Below, in pieces: positions 33,439-43,579 of a DNA stretch of 64,000 nt. Origin of the DNA: Cherax quadricarinatus (lineage: Eukaryota > Arthropoda > Malacostraca > Decapoda > Parastacidae); NCBI RefSeq assembly GCF_038502225.1, contig NC_091391.1, forward strand, positions 5,696,903 to 5,760,902. The letters are read 5' to 3'. Numbering within the stretch: position 1 is the stretch's first letter; the number at the start of each line of letters is the position of its first letter. A program made the translations under genes and the position numbers. The notes beneath the pieces are model-generated. The model did not search any database. It had not been told where the DNA came from and saw only the letters and a list, made by a program, of their open reading frames with translations.

Positions 33439-33469
33439 CACGCAACACATGTACATGCAATACACACTC

Positions 33470-33505
33470 ACTCTCTCTCTCTCTCTCACTCTCTCTCTGT
33501 CTCTC
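33470..33505. repeat. (CT)n microsatellite
   Basis: CTCTCTCT run with single interruptions. Confidence 0.9.
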
Positions 33506-33621
33506 TATCTATCTCACGACCCAGATATAGCGAGGTTGAGTGTTTGATATGCCATTCTTGCTCCCAGAATATTAATATTATAGTCCTGGCCTCTCCAGGG
33601 ATCCACCTGTGTCTTCAAGGT

Positions 33622-35545
33622 GCTGACACTCACTGGGGGTGTACTGTCAGCTGGCACTCACTGGGGGTGTGCTGTTAGCTGACACTCACTGGGGGTGTGC
33701 TGTTGGCTGACACTCACTGGGGGTGTGCTGTTAGCTGACACTCACTGGGGGTGTACTGTCAGCTGGCACTCACTGGGGGTGTGCTGTTAGCTGACACTCA
33801 CTGGGGGTGTACTGTCAGCTGGCACTCACTGGGGGTGTGCTGTTAGCTGACACTCACTGGGGGTGTGCTGTCAGCTGACACTGGGGCGTGTTGTCAGCTG
33901 ACACTGGGGGTGTACTGTTAGCTGACACTCACTGGGGGTGTACTGTTAGCAGACACTCACTGGGGTGTGCTGTTAGCTGACACTCACTGGGGGTGTGCTG
34001 TTAGCTGACACTCACTGGGGGTGTACTGTCAGCTGGCACTCACTGGGGGTGTGCTGTCAGCTGACACTGGGGCGTGTTGTCAGCTGACACTCACTGGGGG
34101 TGTGCTGTTAGCTGACACTCACTGGGGTGTGCTGTTATCTGACACTCACTGGGGGTGTACTGTCAGCTGGCACTCACTGGGGGTGTGCTATTAGCTGGCA
34201 CTCACTGGGGGTGTGCTGTCAGCTGACGCTGGGGCGTGTTGTCAGCTGACACTCACTGGGGGTGTACTGTTAGCTGACACTCACTGGGGGTGTACTGTCA
34301 GCTGGCACTCACTGGGGGTGTGCTGTTAGTTGACACTCACTGGGGGTGTGCTGTTAGCTGATACTGGAGCGTGTTGTCAGCTGACACTCACTGGGGGTGT
34401 ACTGTTAGCTGACACTCACTGGGGTGTGCTGTTAGCTGATACTGGAGCGTGTTGTCAGCTGATACTCACTGGGGGTGTTCTGTCAGCTGACACTGGAGCG
34501 TGTTGTCAGCTGACACTCACTGGGGGTGTACTGTTAGCTGACACTCACTGGGATGTGCTGTTAGCTGACACTCACTGGGGTGTACTGTCAGCTGGCACTC
34601 ACTGGGGGTGTGCCGTTAGCTGACACTGGGGGTGTGCTGTTAGCTGACACTCACTGGGGGTGTGCTGTTAGCTGACACTCACTGGGGTGGGCTGTTAGCT
34701 GACACTCACTGGGGGTGTACTGTCAGCTGGCACTCACTGGGGGTGTGCTGTTAGCTGACACTCACTGGGGGTGTGCTGTTAGCTGACACTCACTGGGGGT
34801 GTGCTGTTAGCTGACACTCACTGGGGGTGTACTGTTAGCTGGTACTCACTGGGGGTGTGCTGTTAGCTGACACTCACTGGGGGTGTGCTGTCAGCTGGTA
34901 CTCACTTGGGGTGTGCTGTTAGCTGACACTCACTGGGGGTGCACTGTTAGCTGGTACTCACTGGGGGTGTGCTGCTAGCTGACACTCACTGGGGGTGTGC
35001 TGTTAGCTGGTACTCACTGGGGGTGTGCTGTTAGCTAACACTCACTGGGGGTGTGCTGTCAGCTGGTACTCACTGGGGGTGTACTGTTAGCTGACACTCA
35101 CTGGGGGTGTGCTGTCAGCTGGCACTCACTGGGGGTATGCTGTTAGCTGACACTCACTGGGAGTGTGCTGTTGGCTGACACTCACTGGGGGTGTGCTGTT
35201 GGCTGACACTCACTGGGGGTGTGCTGTCAGCTGGCACTCACTGGGGGTATGCTGTTAGCTGACACTCACTGGGAGTGTGCTGTTGGCTGACACTCACTGG
35301 GGGTGTGCTGTTGGCTGACACTCACTGGGGGTGTGCTGTTGGCTGACACTCACTGGGGGTGTGCTGTTGGCTGACACTCACTGGGGGTGTGCTGTTGGCT
35401 GACAGTCACTGGGGGTGTGCTTTTGGCTGACACTCACTGGGGGTATGCTGCTAGCTGACACTCACTGGGGGTGTGCTGTTGGCTGACACTCACTGGGGGT
35501 GTGCTGTCAGCTGACACTGGGGCGTGTTGTCAGCTGACAGTCACT
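33622..35545. repeat. 28-bp minisatellite, about 68 units
   Basis: Unit ACTCACTGGGGGTGTGCTGT plus TAGCTGAC. Subtypes (GGTACTCAC, TTGGCTGAC, shortened GACACTGGGGCGTG units) cluster, and a set of units near 35120 recurs near 35240. Confidence 0.95.
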
Positions 35546-35663
35546 GCTGACTTGCTATGAATACATAGTTGACAGTCTGTAACATACTGCTGACAGGTGA
35601 TCACCAGAAGCCTCATCTTGCTGACGACCAGTTGACAGATCACCCACGCATCCTGTCCAGGGA

Positions 35664-35785
35664 TGGGGTATTGGGTGGGTGGGTGGGCGTGTGGGCGGGC
35701 GGGTGGGTGGGTGGGCGGGTGGGCTCGGGTTTGGGTGGGCGGGCGGGTGGGTGGGCGGGCGGGTGGGTCTGTGGGTGGGTGTTCT
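35664..35785 (+). repeat. GGGT/GGGC tract with quadruplex potential
   Basis: More than twenty GGG runs separated by one or two bases (GGGTGGGTGGGCGGGCGGGT style) on the plus strand, forming many overlapping G4 patterns. Confidence 0.9.
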
Positions 35786-35841
35786 GACAGGTTTAACACA
35801 CAAGAAAAGATTTTCCACTTTATTTTTTGTTGTGTGTGTGT

Positions 35842-36082
35842 GTACTCACCTAATTGTGGTTGCAGGGGTCGAGACTCAGCTCCTGTCCCAGCCTTCTCAC
35901 TGACCGCTATTAGATCCTCTCTCTCCCTGCTCCATGAGCTTTGTCATACCTCGTCTTAAAGCTATGGATGGATCCTGCCTCCACTACATCGCTTCCCAAA
36001 CTATTCCACTTCCTTACAACTCTGTGGCTGAAAAAATACTTCCTAACATCCCTGTGACTCATCTGAGTCTTCAACTTCCAAC
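35842..36082 (-). mobile_element. LINE-A copy 4, 3' part
   Basis: Minus-strand 3' end of LINE-A: plus-strand GTACTCACCTAATTGTGGTT is the reverse of the terminal GTGAGTAC tail, followed by the 3' UTR and the last coding segment (KLKTQMSHRDVRKYFFSHRV, then SLGSDVVEAGSIHSFKTRYD, stop). The terminus abuts GTGTGTGTGT, which is (AC)n in element orientation. The copy continues at 41987 after an L1/Tx1-like LINE insertion. Confidence 0.88.
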
Positions 36083-36183
36083 CGATTGTTCGCATCGCTA
36101 TTGGGCCGTGCGGACGTGCTGCGCAGTTGCTCCTGATTGAGTTGGCTTTTGCGCAGTTTACCTGTTTTCACTTGGATATCAAA

Positions 36184-36972
36184 ATGGCGGAACGTACAGG
36201 ACGGAGAATAAATACTATCTGCATTGAGCTGGTTCGTGGTACGTTTAGTGGAGATACGATGAACGTCCTTCTCCCTAGCATCATCAGGGATACATATGGT
36301 ATTCCCAATGAGGAATTGTATGGCGTCACTCTTAATGGTTTGACAAGAATCTTCGTGAAATTTGTACGAGCCGGCTTCTACACAAGAATTGTCGAGCATT
36401 ACCAGGAACAACGCATGAGTGTGAATTCAGCTATGGATGTCGTTTTACATGACGTCTCTAAGTACTTCACATGGGTGAAGGTACGAAATGTACCCTTCGA
36501 CTCCACGGCATATGGTCTACAGGAGTTTTTTAGCAGTTATGGGACAGTACATTCTGCAACCATGGGGGTGTGGAGGGATGGTCCATATGAAGGGCTGCCG
36601 GAGGGTTCTTACACCCTTAAAATGTCTTTAACAAGGCCTATACCATCCTATGTTATGATGACCGGCTATAGAACACAGGTTTATGTGTACTATGCTGGTC
36701 AGAGGAAAACATGTCGTCTATGTAGCTCTTATGAGCACATGGCAGCCCAGTGTCCTAGGAGGCAGGCTCCTCGAGTTCTGGGAACTCCAATTGTGATTCA
36801 GCAGTCGTGTGATTTGGTGCCTGGTTCTGGTGCCTCGGGAGGCCGGAGGACTGACCTCTGGAGCGAGGAGGTCGAACGGGAGGTGGCGGCGACGGAGACG
36901 TGTGTCACTCTCCCAGAGGCGTCGGGGGAGTCGAAGGTGACATCTGAGGAGTCTTTAGTCCAGGAAGCTTAG
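36184..36972 (+). CDS. L1/Tx1-like ORF1 protein with CCHC knuckle
   Basis: Nucleic-acid-binding ORF1 protein, which would coat element RNA. I choose the ATG at 36184 (AAAATGGCGG context) over the in-frame ATG at 36127 because the latter lies in the probable 5' UTR. About 262 residues. Residues 98-125 or so (WVKVRNVPFDSTAYGLQEFF) resemble an RRM-like fold, and CRLCSSYEHMAAQC is a C-x2-C-x4-H-x4-C zinc knuckle. The tail is Ser/Glu-rich and ends at TAG 36970-36972. The following frame (37016-37428) continues an acidic then basic stretch in another register and may be the rest of ORF1. Confidence 0.75.
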   Translation: MAERTGRRINTICIELVRGTFSGDTMNVLLPSIIRDTYGIPNEELYGVTLNGLTRIFVKFVRAGFYTRIVEHYQEQRMSVNSAMDVVLHDVSKYFTWVKVRNVPFDSTAYGLQEFFSSYGTVHSATMGVWRDGPYEGLPEGSYTLKMSLTRPIPSYVMMTGYRTQVYVYYAGQRKTCRLCSSYEHMAAQCPRRQAPRVLGTPIVIQQSCDLVPGSGASGGRRTDLWSEEVEREVAATETCVTLPEASGESKVTSEESLVQEA

Positions 36973-37015
36973 ACCCAGGATGGTTCATTGGCAGATGTGA
37001 TCAAGGATTTTCTGG

Positions 37016-37428
37016 ATGTGGAGGAGCCCTCTGCAGAAGGTGTCCTCAGTTTATGTGAGGACGGAGCGCTGGAGGGACAACACATCGTGGAGGAAGACGA
37101 GTAAGAAAGGACTGGAGTGTGTGGTGATCGTGGAGGTACACAAGGAGGATTCGCCTGATGGTGATATGTGTGTAAGTGGAAGTTCTAGGAAAAGAACTGC
37201 TGCATCAGAGATAGACGAGGTCATTACCCCGGGGCAGAAGCCAGGGAAGAAGTCATGGGCAGCGGTGGTGGAGCCGATGCCTCATAGTGGTAGAGGTGCG
37301 CCTGAGTTGCATAGTGGGAGAGGGAGGGGGGAGGTGACTGCACAGGAAAACTCGAGTGGCAAGGGAACACGTAATGTGAAAAGTGCAGTGAGTAAATCCC
37401 AGCGGCATAGGGGAAAGCCACCCCTTCT
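37016..37428 (+). pseudogene. L1/Tx1-like ORF1 tail or ORF2 leader, unclear
   Basis: An open frame 2 stretch with KRTAASEIDEVITPGQKPGK and a Lys/Arg/Gly-rich end. It has no diagnostic motif; it joins ORF1 and the endonuclease. Frame differs from both neighbours, so either one indel or a natural ORF boundary lies here. Confidence 0.4.
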
Positions 37429-38419
37429 ACAAATTTCAGATGTATCACGCTTAATGTTAATGGACTTAGGACTGAGGTCAAGAAAGTTTGGTTGGAGTGG
37501 TTTTTACGGCGGTTTGATGTCGACATTTGCTTTTTGCAAGAGCATAATCACAGGGCTGGATGTGAGTTGCGGGTGAAAGGATATCGGATGTATGTTACCA
37601 GTGGTTTGCAATTGAAAGGTGGGGTAGCAGTGGCAGTAAAGGAGACCAGCCCCTTGCGTGTCATCGGTTGGGAAGAGGGGGGGGGAGGGTCGTGAGGGTG
37701 GATGGTGTCTGGGGTGAGAGTCGAGCTAGTTTCGTAGGAGCTTACATGCCAGCAACTAGTAATACCAGGGTAAAAGTAAATTTTGTCAGGGAGGTATTGC
37801 TGTATCACTTGAGAGGTTTGCCTACTATAACAGTAATAGGAGGTGATTGGAATTGTGTGATTCGGAGTGGTGATGTTGAACCGAGAGGAGCGGGTTGTGT
37901 GTTGAGTGTTCTGAGGGATGTATTGCGAGATATTGGGGTTTTTGATGTGGTGGGGAGAGGGGATATCTAGTGGAGCACACGTTCGTCTGCAGGGGATATG
38001 AGGCGCGATTGAACAGAATCTATATTAAGCAGGGTATAGATGTTGTGAGGGTGCAAACCTTCGATGTGGGGTTTTCTGACCACAGGGCGGTAATAGCAGA
38101 TCTGATGTGGGATGGAGTGGTGTGTATTTATTCTGGGTACTGGAAATTAAATGTAAGGGTTCTTAAGGAGGAGGGGGAGGGGCCTTTTTTCAGTGATTGG
38201 TGGTTGCATTTTTGGGAGGCTAGGGACAGGGAGATAGATCTGTTAGATTGGTGGGAAATGCAGGCCAAACCTGAAATAGCGAATTTTTTTAAGGTTAGGG
38301 GACGAGAAGAGGCGAGGTGGCATTTTGGGAGCAAAATTATCTTGAGGGACAGTTGCAAGACTGTTATGTTGGGGGAGGTGGTAGGAGGGATGACATGGCC
38401 AGTCTTCGGAGTAGAATAG
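37429..38419 (+). pseudogene. L1/Tx1-like endonuclease domain, frameshifted
   Basis: APE endonuclease assembled across three frames. Frame 1 from about 37429: TLNVNGLR (Asn), DVDICFLQEHN (Glu ligand), GYRMYVTSGLQLKGGVAVA. A shift occurs at the G-run 37676-37686. Frame 3: SRASFVGAYMPATSNTRVKV, TVIGGDWNCVI (Asp/Asn). Another shift occurs near 37968. Frame 2: TFDVGFSDHRAVIADL (Ser-Asp-His). All signature residues survive, so the breaks are post-insertion indels. RT follows in frame 1 with overlap. Confidence 0.8.
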
Positions 38420-40158
38420 CTGAATTACACAATGATAGGTTTGATGCAATTAGGGTTAGAGCGGGGTTAGAGGACGTATTGTGGGGTGATAAGCCGTCCG
38501 GGTTTGTTTTACATAAATTTCGGGACCAACAGAGAGTAACCACCATTCTACAATTGGAGACAAGCCCTGGGGTGGGAGGGTATCCAGAGGGTCGGGTCCT
38601 ATCCAATACGGAAAGTATGAGTCTCTATGCTGATAGTTGGTTTAGGGAGAAATGGAGTTGGAGGGAGGGGGGTTCCTGGGAGGGTATTTTTGAAGGGGGG
38701 TTCCATAGTGTTTTAAGTGAGCAGGATAGAGTGGGGTTGGAGGTTGGTATAAGTGAGGTTGAGATGGAAGAGGCAGTTTTCGGGATGAGTACCGGGAAAA
38801 CACTGGGGATAGACGGATTACCAAATGATTTATATAGAGCACATTGGGGGTGTATTAGGCAATGCTTTGTTAGGGTATTGGATCATATGTTAACTAGTGG
38901 GAAGTTGGGCACATCGCAAAGTACGGGTGTCATAGTTTTGGTGCCAAAGCAGAGGGGGGAAAGAGAGTTGAGTGCTTACAGAGCAATATCTCTGATGTGT
39001 GCAGATTACAAGGTTTTTGTGAAAATTTTGGGTAACAGACTGAAGAAGGTCATGGGGTCGGTGATACATGGGGGACAGTTTGGAATCCTGGGGAGGAGTA
39101 TGCGGGTAGGTCATGGACATATTAGGGGTTTCCTTGAGGGTAGTAGTAAGGGAGGTATTCTAGGTCTGGATTGGGAGAAAGCTTATGATTATGTGGATAG
39201 GGAATTTTTGATTGAGAGTATGGTCAGAATGGGTTTTGGAGGGAGGGTGGTGGGATGGGTGAGGACATTGTATGCTGATGCATCGATGAGAGTACAGGTA
39301 AATGGTAGGTTGGGTAGTCCTGTAAGCATGGGGAGGGGTTTAAGGCAGGGGTGTCCACTCTCCCAAATACTCTTTGCATGTATGCAGAATCCTTTCTATG
39401 TTCTGGTTGATGGTGGGATGGGAAGGATGGGGGAGAGTGGAGACTTTTGTGGGAATATTGTTGGTTATGTAGATGATACAACTGTTTTACTTAATGAGAT
39501 AGAAGATTTAAGTAAAGTGGGAAGGGTACTTGAGATTTTTGGGAATGCTACTGGGATGAGAGTTAATAAGCAGAAATCACGGTTGCTGGAGGTAGGCGCT
39601 TGGGTAGGCGGGACCTTGGGAGAGGAGTTTGGCTGGATAACTGTAGAAAGGCTAAAGATTTGTGGGATTTTGCATTTGGCAGATGCACAGGAGAGCAGGA
39701 GAGTTAATTCAGAAATGGTAATGGACAGAGCTTTGAGTAGGCTCAGGAGTCTATGGGCCGGGGATGTAACCTTGCATCAAAGGATTGTGGTGGTAAATAC
39801 GCTGATTTATAGTAAGGTGTGGGGAGTGGCGGAAATTTATCCCTTACAACGTCAGGATATTATGGAATTACAAAGAAGAGTATTAAGGTATGTGTGGGGT
39901 TTTGGGAGGGCGTGGTTGGGCAAAGATGTGGTAATGACTGCGGTAAGACAGGGAGGATTGGGATTGATGGCATTAGGGTCTAGGGTGAAGGCGCTATATG
40001 AGAAGCAGAGGTATATTCGGGCAGCGGGGGAAAGAGGTCTTCGGGTGGGAGAGGTGATGGGGGATATCCGCAAATGGTGGGGTGGCAGGGACTTAGTGGA
40101 GTGTGAAGATATGTTGAGGTTTATGTTAAAGGTTCGCAATGTTAAAAACTCAATGTAA
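38317..40158 (+). CDS. L1/Tx1-like reverse transcriptase, 613 residues
   Basis: Open RT frame. Motifs: GKTLGIDGLPNDLYRAHWG, GVIVLVPKQRG, YRAISLMCADYKVF, GQFGILGRSMRVG (the usual Gly-rich L1 block), GLDWEKAYDYVDREFL (first catalytic Asp; L1-group elements typically have D(F/W)EKAFD), GLRQGCPLSQILFACMQNPF, and VGYVDDTTVLL with YVDD at 39466-39477. C-terminal FGNATGMRVNKQKSRLLEV and VRQGGLGLMALGSRV match the L1-type thumb and connection. The frame ends at TAA 40156-40158, just before the zinc-finger region, which continues in frame 3. Confidence 0.88.
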   Translation: MAFWEQNYLEGQLQDCYVGGGGRRDDMASLRSRIAELHNDRFDAIRVRAGLEDVLWGDKPSGFVLHKFRDQQRVTTILQLETSPGVGGYPEGRVLSNTESMSLYADSWFREKWSWREGGSWEGIFEGGFHSVLSEQDRVGLEVGISEVEMEEAVFGMSTGKTLGIDGLPNDLYRAHWGCIRQCFVRVLDHMLTSGKLGTSQSTGVIVLVPKQRGERELSAYRAISLMCADYKVFVKILGNRLKKVMGSVIHGGQFGILGRSMRVGHGHIRGFLEGSSKGGILGLDWEKAYDYVDREFLIESMVRMGFGGRVVGWVRTLYADASMRVQVNGRLGSPVSMGRGLRQGCPLSQILFACMQNPFYVLVDGGMGRMGESGDFCGNIVGYVDDTTVLLNEIEDLSKVGRVLEIFGNATGMRVNKQKSRLLEVGAWVGGTLGEEFGWITVERLKICGILHLADAQESRRVNSEMVMDRALSRLRSLWAGDVTLHQRIVVVNTLIYSKVWGVAEIYPLQRQDIMELQRRVLRYVWGFGRAWLGKDVVMTAVRQGGLGLMALGSRVKALYEKQRYIRAAGERGLRVGEVMGDIRKWWGGRDLVECEDMLRFMLKVRNVKNSM

Positions 40159-40163
40159 AACGG

Positions 40164-40744
40164 TTGGTGGGTGTGGGTCGTCGTCAGGAATCAATGCAGG
40201 GGATGGCAGTGTATCCCACATATGATTGGAGAGTGATATGGGTGGAATTTAGTAAACTAAGAATACAGGCAAGAGCGAGGGAATTAGTATATAGATTTCT
40301 TATGGGGACATTAGCATCGAAAGAGGTGCTAAGACGAATGGGTTTTGTGAGAGAGGCATCATGCGGTTTTTGTGGGGAAGTTGAAGCTGCTTTCCATGTA
40401 GTATATTTTTGTTCTGCTTTGGAGATGGTAAGATTGTGGTTGAAGAGGGTTTTCCTTTTATTGGGGGGGGTCATATATCACCCCTTAGGGCTTTAATGTT
40501 AGATATGGGAGGGGTGCCCAACGAGGTGGGGAGGGCTATCAGATACGTAATAGTTGATTACTTGTATGTTTCTTGGGGGATGAGGGAGGTGGAGGGAAAC
40601 ATTAGGATAAAAGCGTTGGCGGCGTGTTTTTATAGGACAGCGATTAGGAACAAACAATTATATGGGGGACGGTGGATAACTAGTTTTCCGGAGGGATATC
40701 GTGGATTTACTGTTGAACATCTACTCCGCTTGGTGACGGGGTGA
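40164..40744 (+). pseudogene. L1/Tx1-like ORF2 C-terminus with zinc finger
   Basis: Frame 3 reads YRFLMGTLASKEVLRRMG then CGFCGEVEAAFHVVYFC, a C-x2-C-x7-H-x4-C finger as found at the end of L1-group ORF2 proteins. A G-run near 40464-40471 shifts to frame 2, which continues ISPLRALMLDMGGVPNEVG to a stop at 40742-40744. Both breaks are single-base-type events in or near homopolymers. Confidence 0.78.
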
Positions 40745-40837
40745 GAGGCAAGGGGTTGGTCTCTTCAATGGTGTGTCCTCTTGGAGTGATTGGATGCCTG
40801 ATGAGGAAGGTTGACTGGATGTGGGTAAAGTTTATTT

Positions 40838-40925
40838 GCAGGGAGCCGTCGGGGGCTCCGGGGTATGTAGACCGTCAGGGGCTCCGGGGTATGTAGACCG
40901 TCGGGGGCTCCGGGGTATGTAGACC
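40838..40925. repeat. 29-bp tandem repeat, 3 units, in the LINE 3' UTR
   Basis: Unit CCGTCGGGGGCTCCGGGGTA then TGTAGACCG. It lies 95 bp after the ORF2 stop. Confidence 0.92.
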
Positions 40926-41568
40926 TTAGGAATTTTGTAAAACCACAGAGTTAAAAGTTGTATGTGATTTTCTGTTTTTTCTTTTATTGTTATAAGAACC
41001 ATTTTATATAGGGGGTTTATATTCATATGTATATGTGAGGATATGCTTTACATATTCGAATCTGATGATAGCTTTATCCTTGTCATACGTCTTTTTTTAT
41101 CGTATTGATGGGGCACATTATGAACTATGTACGAGAATATATAAGTATTTGATGGGGTTTATATATACCCTTATTTTGTATGGAAGGTCATATTATATAT
41201 TGAGTGTTAATGGGTAACATTAAGTTTGTGTGTGTGTAGGTGTGTTTGTGGGAACAATGTCTTAGGTATAGTTCTATTATTGGATGTAATAGATTTTTAG
41301 TTTATTTGGGGACTAGCCATTTAGCGTTTTATATCTATGTATAATCCAGTTTGTTCTGTATGAACACATGTGCACATACATGTATGTGTATATGTGCATG
41401 TGTATGTATATACATATATACATGATTATAGGACTTATTCCTACGTTTTATAATGACTCCGACGTTTTGTTTAGTAGTCAGCATGTTTTTTCCCGTAAAC
41501 TGGTTGGGTTTATTTCAGTAGAATTTTGTTATATCAATGTGTTAAACTGTATTTTGTATTTTGTGTGT

Positions 41569-41886
41569 AAGATAAGATAAGATAAGATAAGATAAGATAA
41601 GATTTTGTTCGGATTTTTAACCCCGGAGGGTTAGCCACCCAGGATAACCCAAGAAAGTCAGTGCGTCATCGAGGACTGTCTAACTTATTTCCATTGGGGT
41701 CCTTAATCTTGTCCCCCAGGATGCGACCCACACCAGTCGACTAACACCCAGGTACCTATTTGCTGCTAGGTGAACAGGACAACAGGTGTAAGGAAACGTG
41801 TCGAATGTTTCCACCCGTCGGGAATCAAACCCGGGCCCTCCGTGTGTGAAGCGGGAGCTTTAGCCACCAGGCCACCGGGCCCGGAC
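41569..41886 (-). mobile_element. tRNA-derived SINE with (TCTTA)n tail
   Basis: On the minus strand: a tRNA-like head with box A-like GTGGCCTGGTGGCTAAAGC and box B GGTTTGATTCC (41821-41831; consensus GGTTCGANNCC), a body containing CCTGGGTGTTAGTCGACTGG, and a TCTTA pentamer tail at 41569-41601. It sits in the 3' UTR of the L1/Tx1-like LINE. A second SINE with the same head and body but another tail is at 63057-63357. Confidence 0.85.
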
Positions 41887-41967
41887 ATTGTCTGCCACGG
41901 TTTTTTGATTTGCTAATTGTCGGCTTGTGTTTTTTCTTATTATGGTTTATGTGTATGTTGCTTTTAA

Positions 41968-41986
41968 ATAAAATATAAAAAAAAAA
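41968..41986 (+). terminator. Poly(A) signal and A-tail of the L1/Tx1-like LINE
   Basis: AATAAA at 41968-41973 followed by an A-run ending at 41986, directly against LINE-A4 sequence. Confidence 0.8.
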
Positions 41987-43570
41987 CTTGTTGACAACTC
42001 TGTGACTGAAGAAATACTTCCTAACATCCCTGTGACTCATCTGAGTCTTCAACTTCCAACTGTGTCCCCTTGTTGTTGTGTCCCCTTGTTGTTGTGTCCC
42101 CTTGTTGCTGTGTCCCCTTGTTGCTGTGTCCCCTTGTTGTTGTGTCCCCTTGTTGTTGTGTCCCCTTGTTGCTGTCCCCTTGTTGCTGTGTCCCCTTGTT
42201 GCTGTGTCCCCTTGTTGTCACCTTGTTTCTGTGTCCCCTTGTTGATGTGTCCCCTTGTTGCTGTGTCCCCTTGTTGCTGTGTCCCCTTGTTGTTGTGTCC
42301 CCTTGTTGCTGTGTCCCCTTGTTGCTGTGTCCCCTTGTTGTTGTGTCCCCTTGTTGTTGTGTCCCCTTGTTGCTGTGTCCCCTTGTTGCTGTGTCCCCTT
42401 GTTGTTGTGTCCCCTTGTTGCTGTGTCCCCTTGTTGCTGTGTCCCCTTGTTGTTGTGTCCCCTTGTTGTTGTGTCCCCTTGTTGTTGTGTCCCCTTGTTG
42501 TTGTGTCCCCTTGTTGTTGTGTCCCCTTGTTGTTGTGTCCCCTTGTTGCTGTGTCCCCTTGTTGCTGTGTCCCCTTGTTGCTGTGTCCCCTTGTTGTTGT
42601 GTCCCCTTGTTGCTGTGTCCCCTTGTTGCTGTGTCCCCTTGTTGCTGTGTCCCCTTGTTGCTGTGTCCCCTTGTTGCTGTGTCCCCTTGTTGCTGTGTCC
42701 CCTTGTTGCTGTGTCCCCTTGTTGCTGTGTCCCCTTGTTGCTGTGTCCCCTTGTTGTTGTGTCCCCTTGTTGCTGTGTCCCCTTGTTGCTGTGTCCCCTT
42801 GTTGCTGTGTCCCCTTGTTGCTGTGTCCCCTTGTTGCTGTGTCCCCTTGTTGCTGTGTCCCCTTGTTGCTGTGTCCCCTTGTTGCTGTGTCCCCTTGTTG
42901 CTGTGTCCCCTTGTTGCTGTGTCCCCTTGTTGCTGTGTCCCCTTGTTGCTGTGTCCCCTTGTTGCTGTGTCCCCTTGTTGCTGTGTCCCCTTGTTGTTGT
43001 GTCCCCTTGTTGTTGTGTCCCCTTGTTGCCCCTTGTTGCTGTGTCCCCTTGTTGCTGTGTCCCCTTGTTGCTGTGTCCCCTTGTTGTTGTGTCCCCTTGT
43101 TGTTGTGTCCCCTTGTTGCTGTGTCCCCTTGTTGCTGTGTCCCCTTGTTGCTGTGTCCCCTTGTTGTTGTGTCCCCTTGTTGTTGTGTCCCCTTGTTGTT
43201 GTGTCCCCTTGTTGCTGTGTCCCCTTGTTGCTGTGTCCCCTTCTTGCTGTGTCCCCTTGTTGATGTGTCCCCTTGTTGCTGTGTCCCCTTGTTGCTGTGT
43301 CCCCTTGTTGTTGTGTCCCCTTGTTGCTGTGTCCCCTTGTTGCTGTGTCCCCTTGTTGCTGTGTCCCCTTGTTGCTGTGTCCCCTTGTTGCTGTGTCCCC
43401 TTGTTGCTGTGTCCCCTTGTTGCTGTGTCCCCTTGTTGCTGTGTCCCCTTGTTTCTGTGTCCCCTTGTTGCTGTGTCCCCTTGTTACTGTGTCCCATCTC
43501 TGGAACATCCACCTTGTCGATTCCTCTCAGTATTTTGTATGTCGTTATCATATCATCCCTATCTCTCCTA
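41987..43570 (-). mobile_element. LINE-A copy 4, 5'-ward part with internal array
   Basis: Continuation of LINE-A4. Outside the array the minus strand encodes HRVVNK, YFFSHRVV, KLKTQMSHRDVRK on the left and MITTYKILRGIDKVD plus VPEMGH on the right, matching LINE-A2 residues around MFQRLDTVTRGHSWKLKT. The array (42060-43494) replaces exactly the stretch between them. The copy ends (5' truncation) near 43570 at a GTGTGTGTA run. Confidence 0.87.
42060..43494. repeat. 16-bp minisatellite grown inside LINE-A4 ORF, about 90 units
   Basis: Unit TGTCCCCTTGTTGCTG with TT/CT and rare AT variants and a few short indels (42174, 43030). Minus-strand frames read GDTATRGHSNKGTQQQ with a 16-residue period because 16 is not a multiple of three. 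The unit equals LINE-A coding sequence for DTVTRGH read in reverse; see findings. Confidence 0.97.
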
Positions 43571-43579
43571 TGTGTGTGT

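Larger units (their letters stand above)
36083..41986 (+). mobile_element. L1/Tx1-like LINE, about 5.9 kb, inserted in LINE-A4
   Basis: Long non-LTR element with 5' UTR, ORF1 (RNA-binding, CCHC), ORF2 (APE endonuclease, RT with YVDD, terminal CCHC-type finger), a 3' UTR hit by a SINE, AATAAA at 41968-41973 and an A-run at 41977-41986. Both flanks carry the same 74-bp LINE-A segment (36009-36082 and 41987-42060, five mismatches by eye), so the element interrupts LINE-A4, possibly with a long target duplication. Multiple frameshifts show it is an old copy. Assignment to the L1/Tx1 group rests on ORF1 style, YVDD and the C-terminal zinc finger. Confidence 0.85.

Noticed and set aside
35569..35903. 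Gly/Trp-rich frames in the G tract
   Set aside because: Translation of a GGGT/GGGC simple repeat.
41821..41886. Functional tRNA gene
   Set aside because: Box A and box B-like motifs are there but no cloverleaf can be completed, and the sequence continues into a SINE body and tail.
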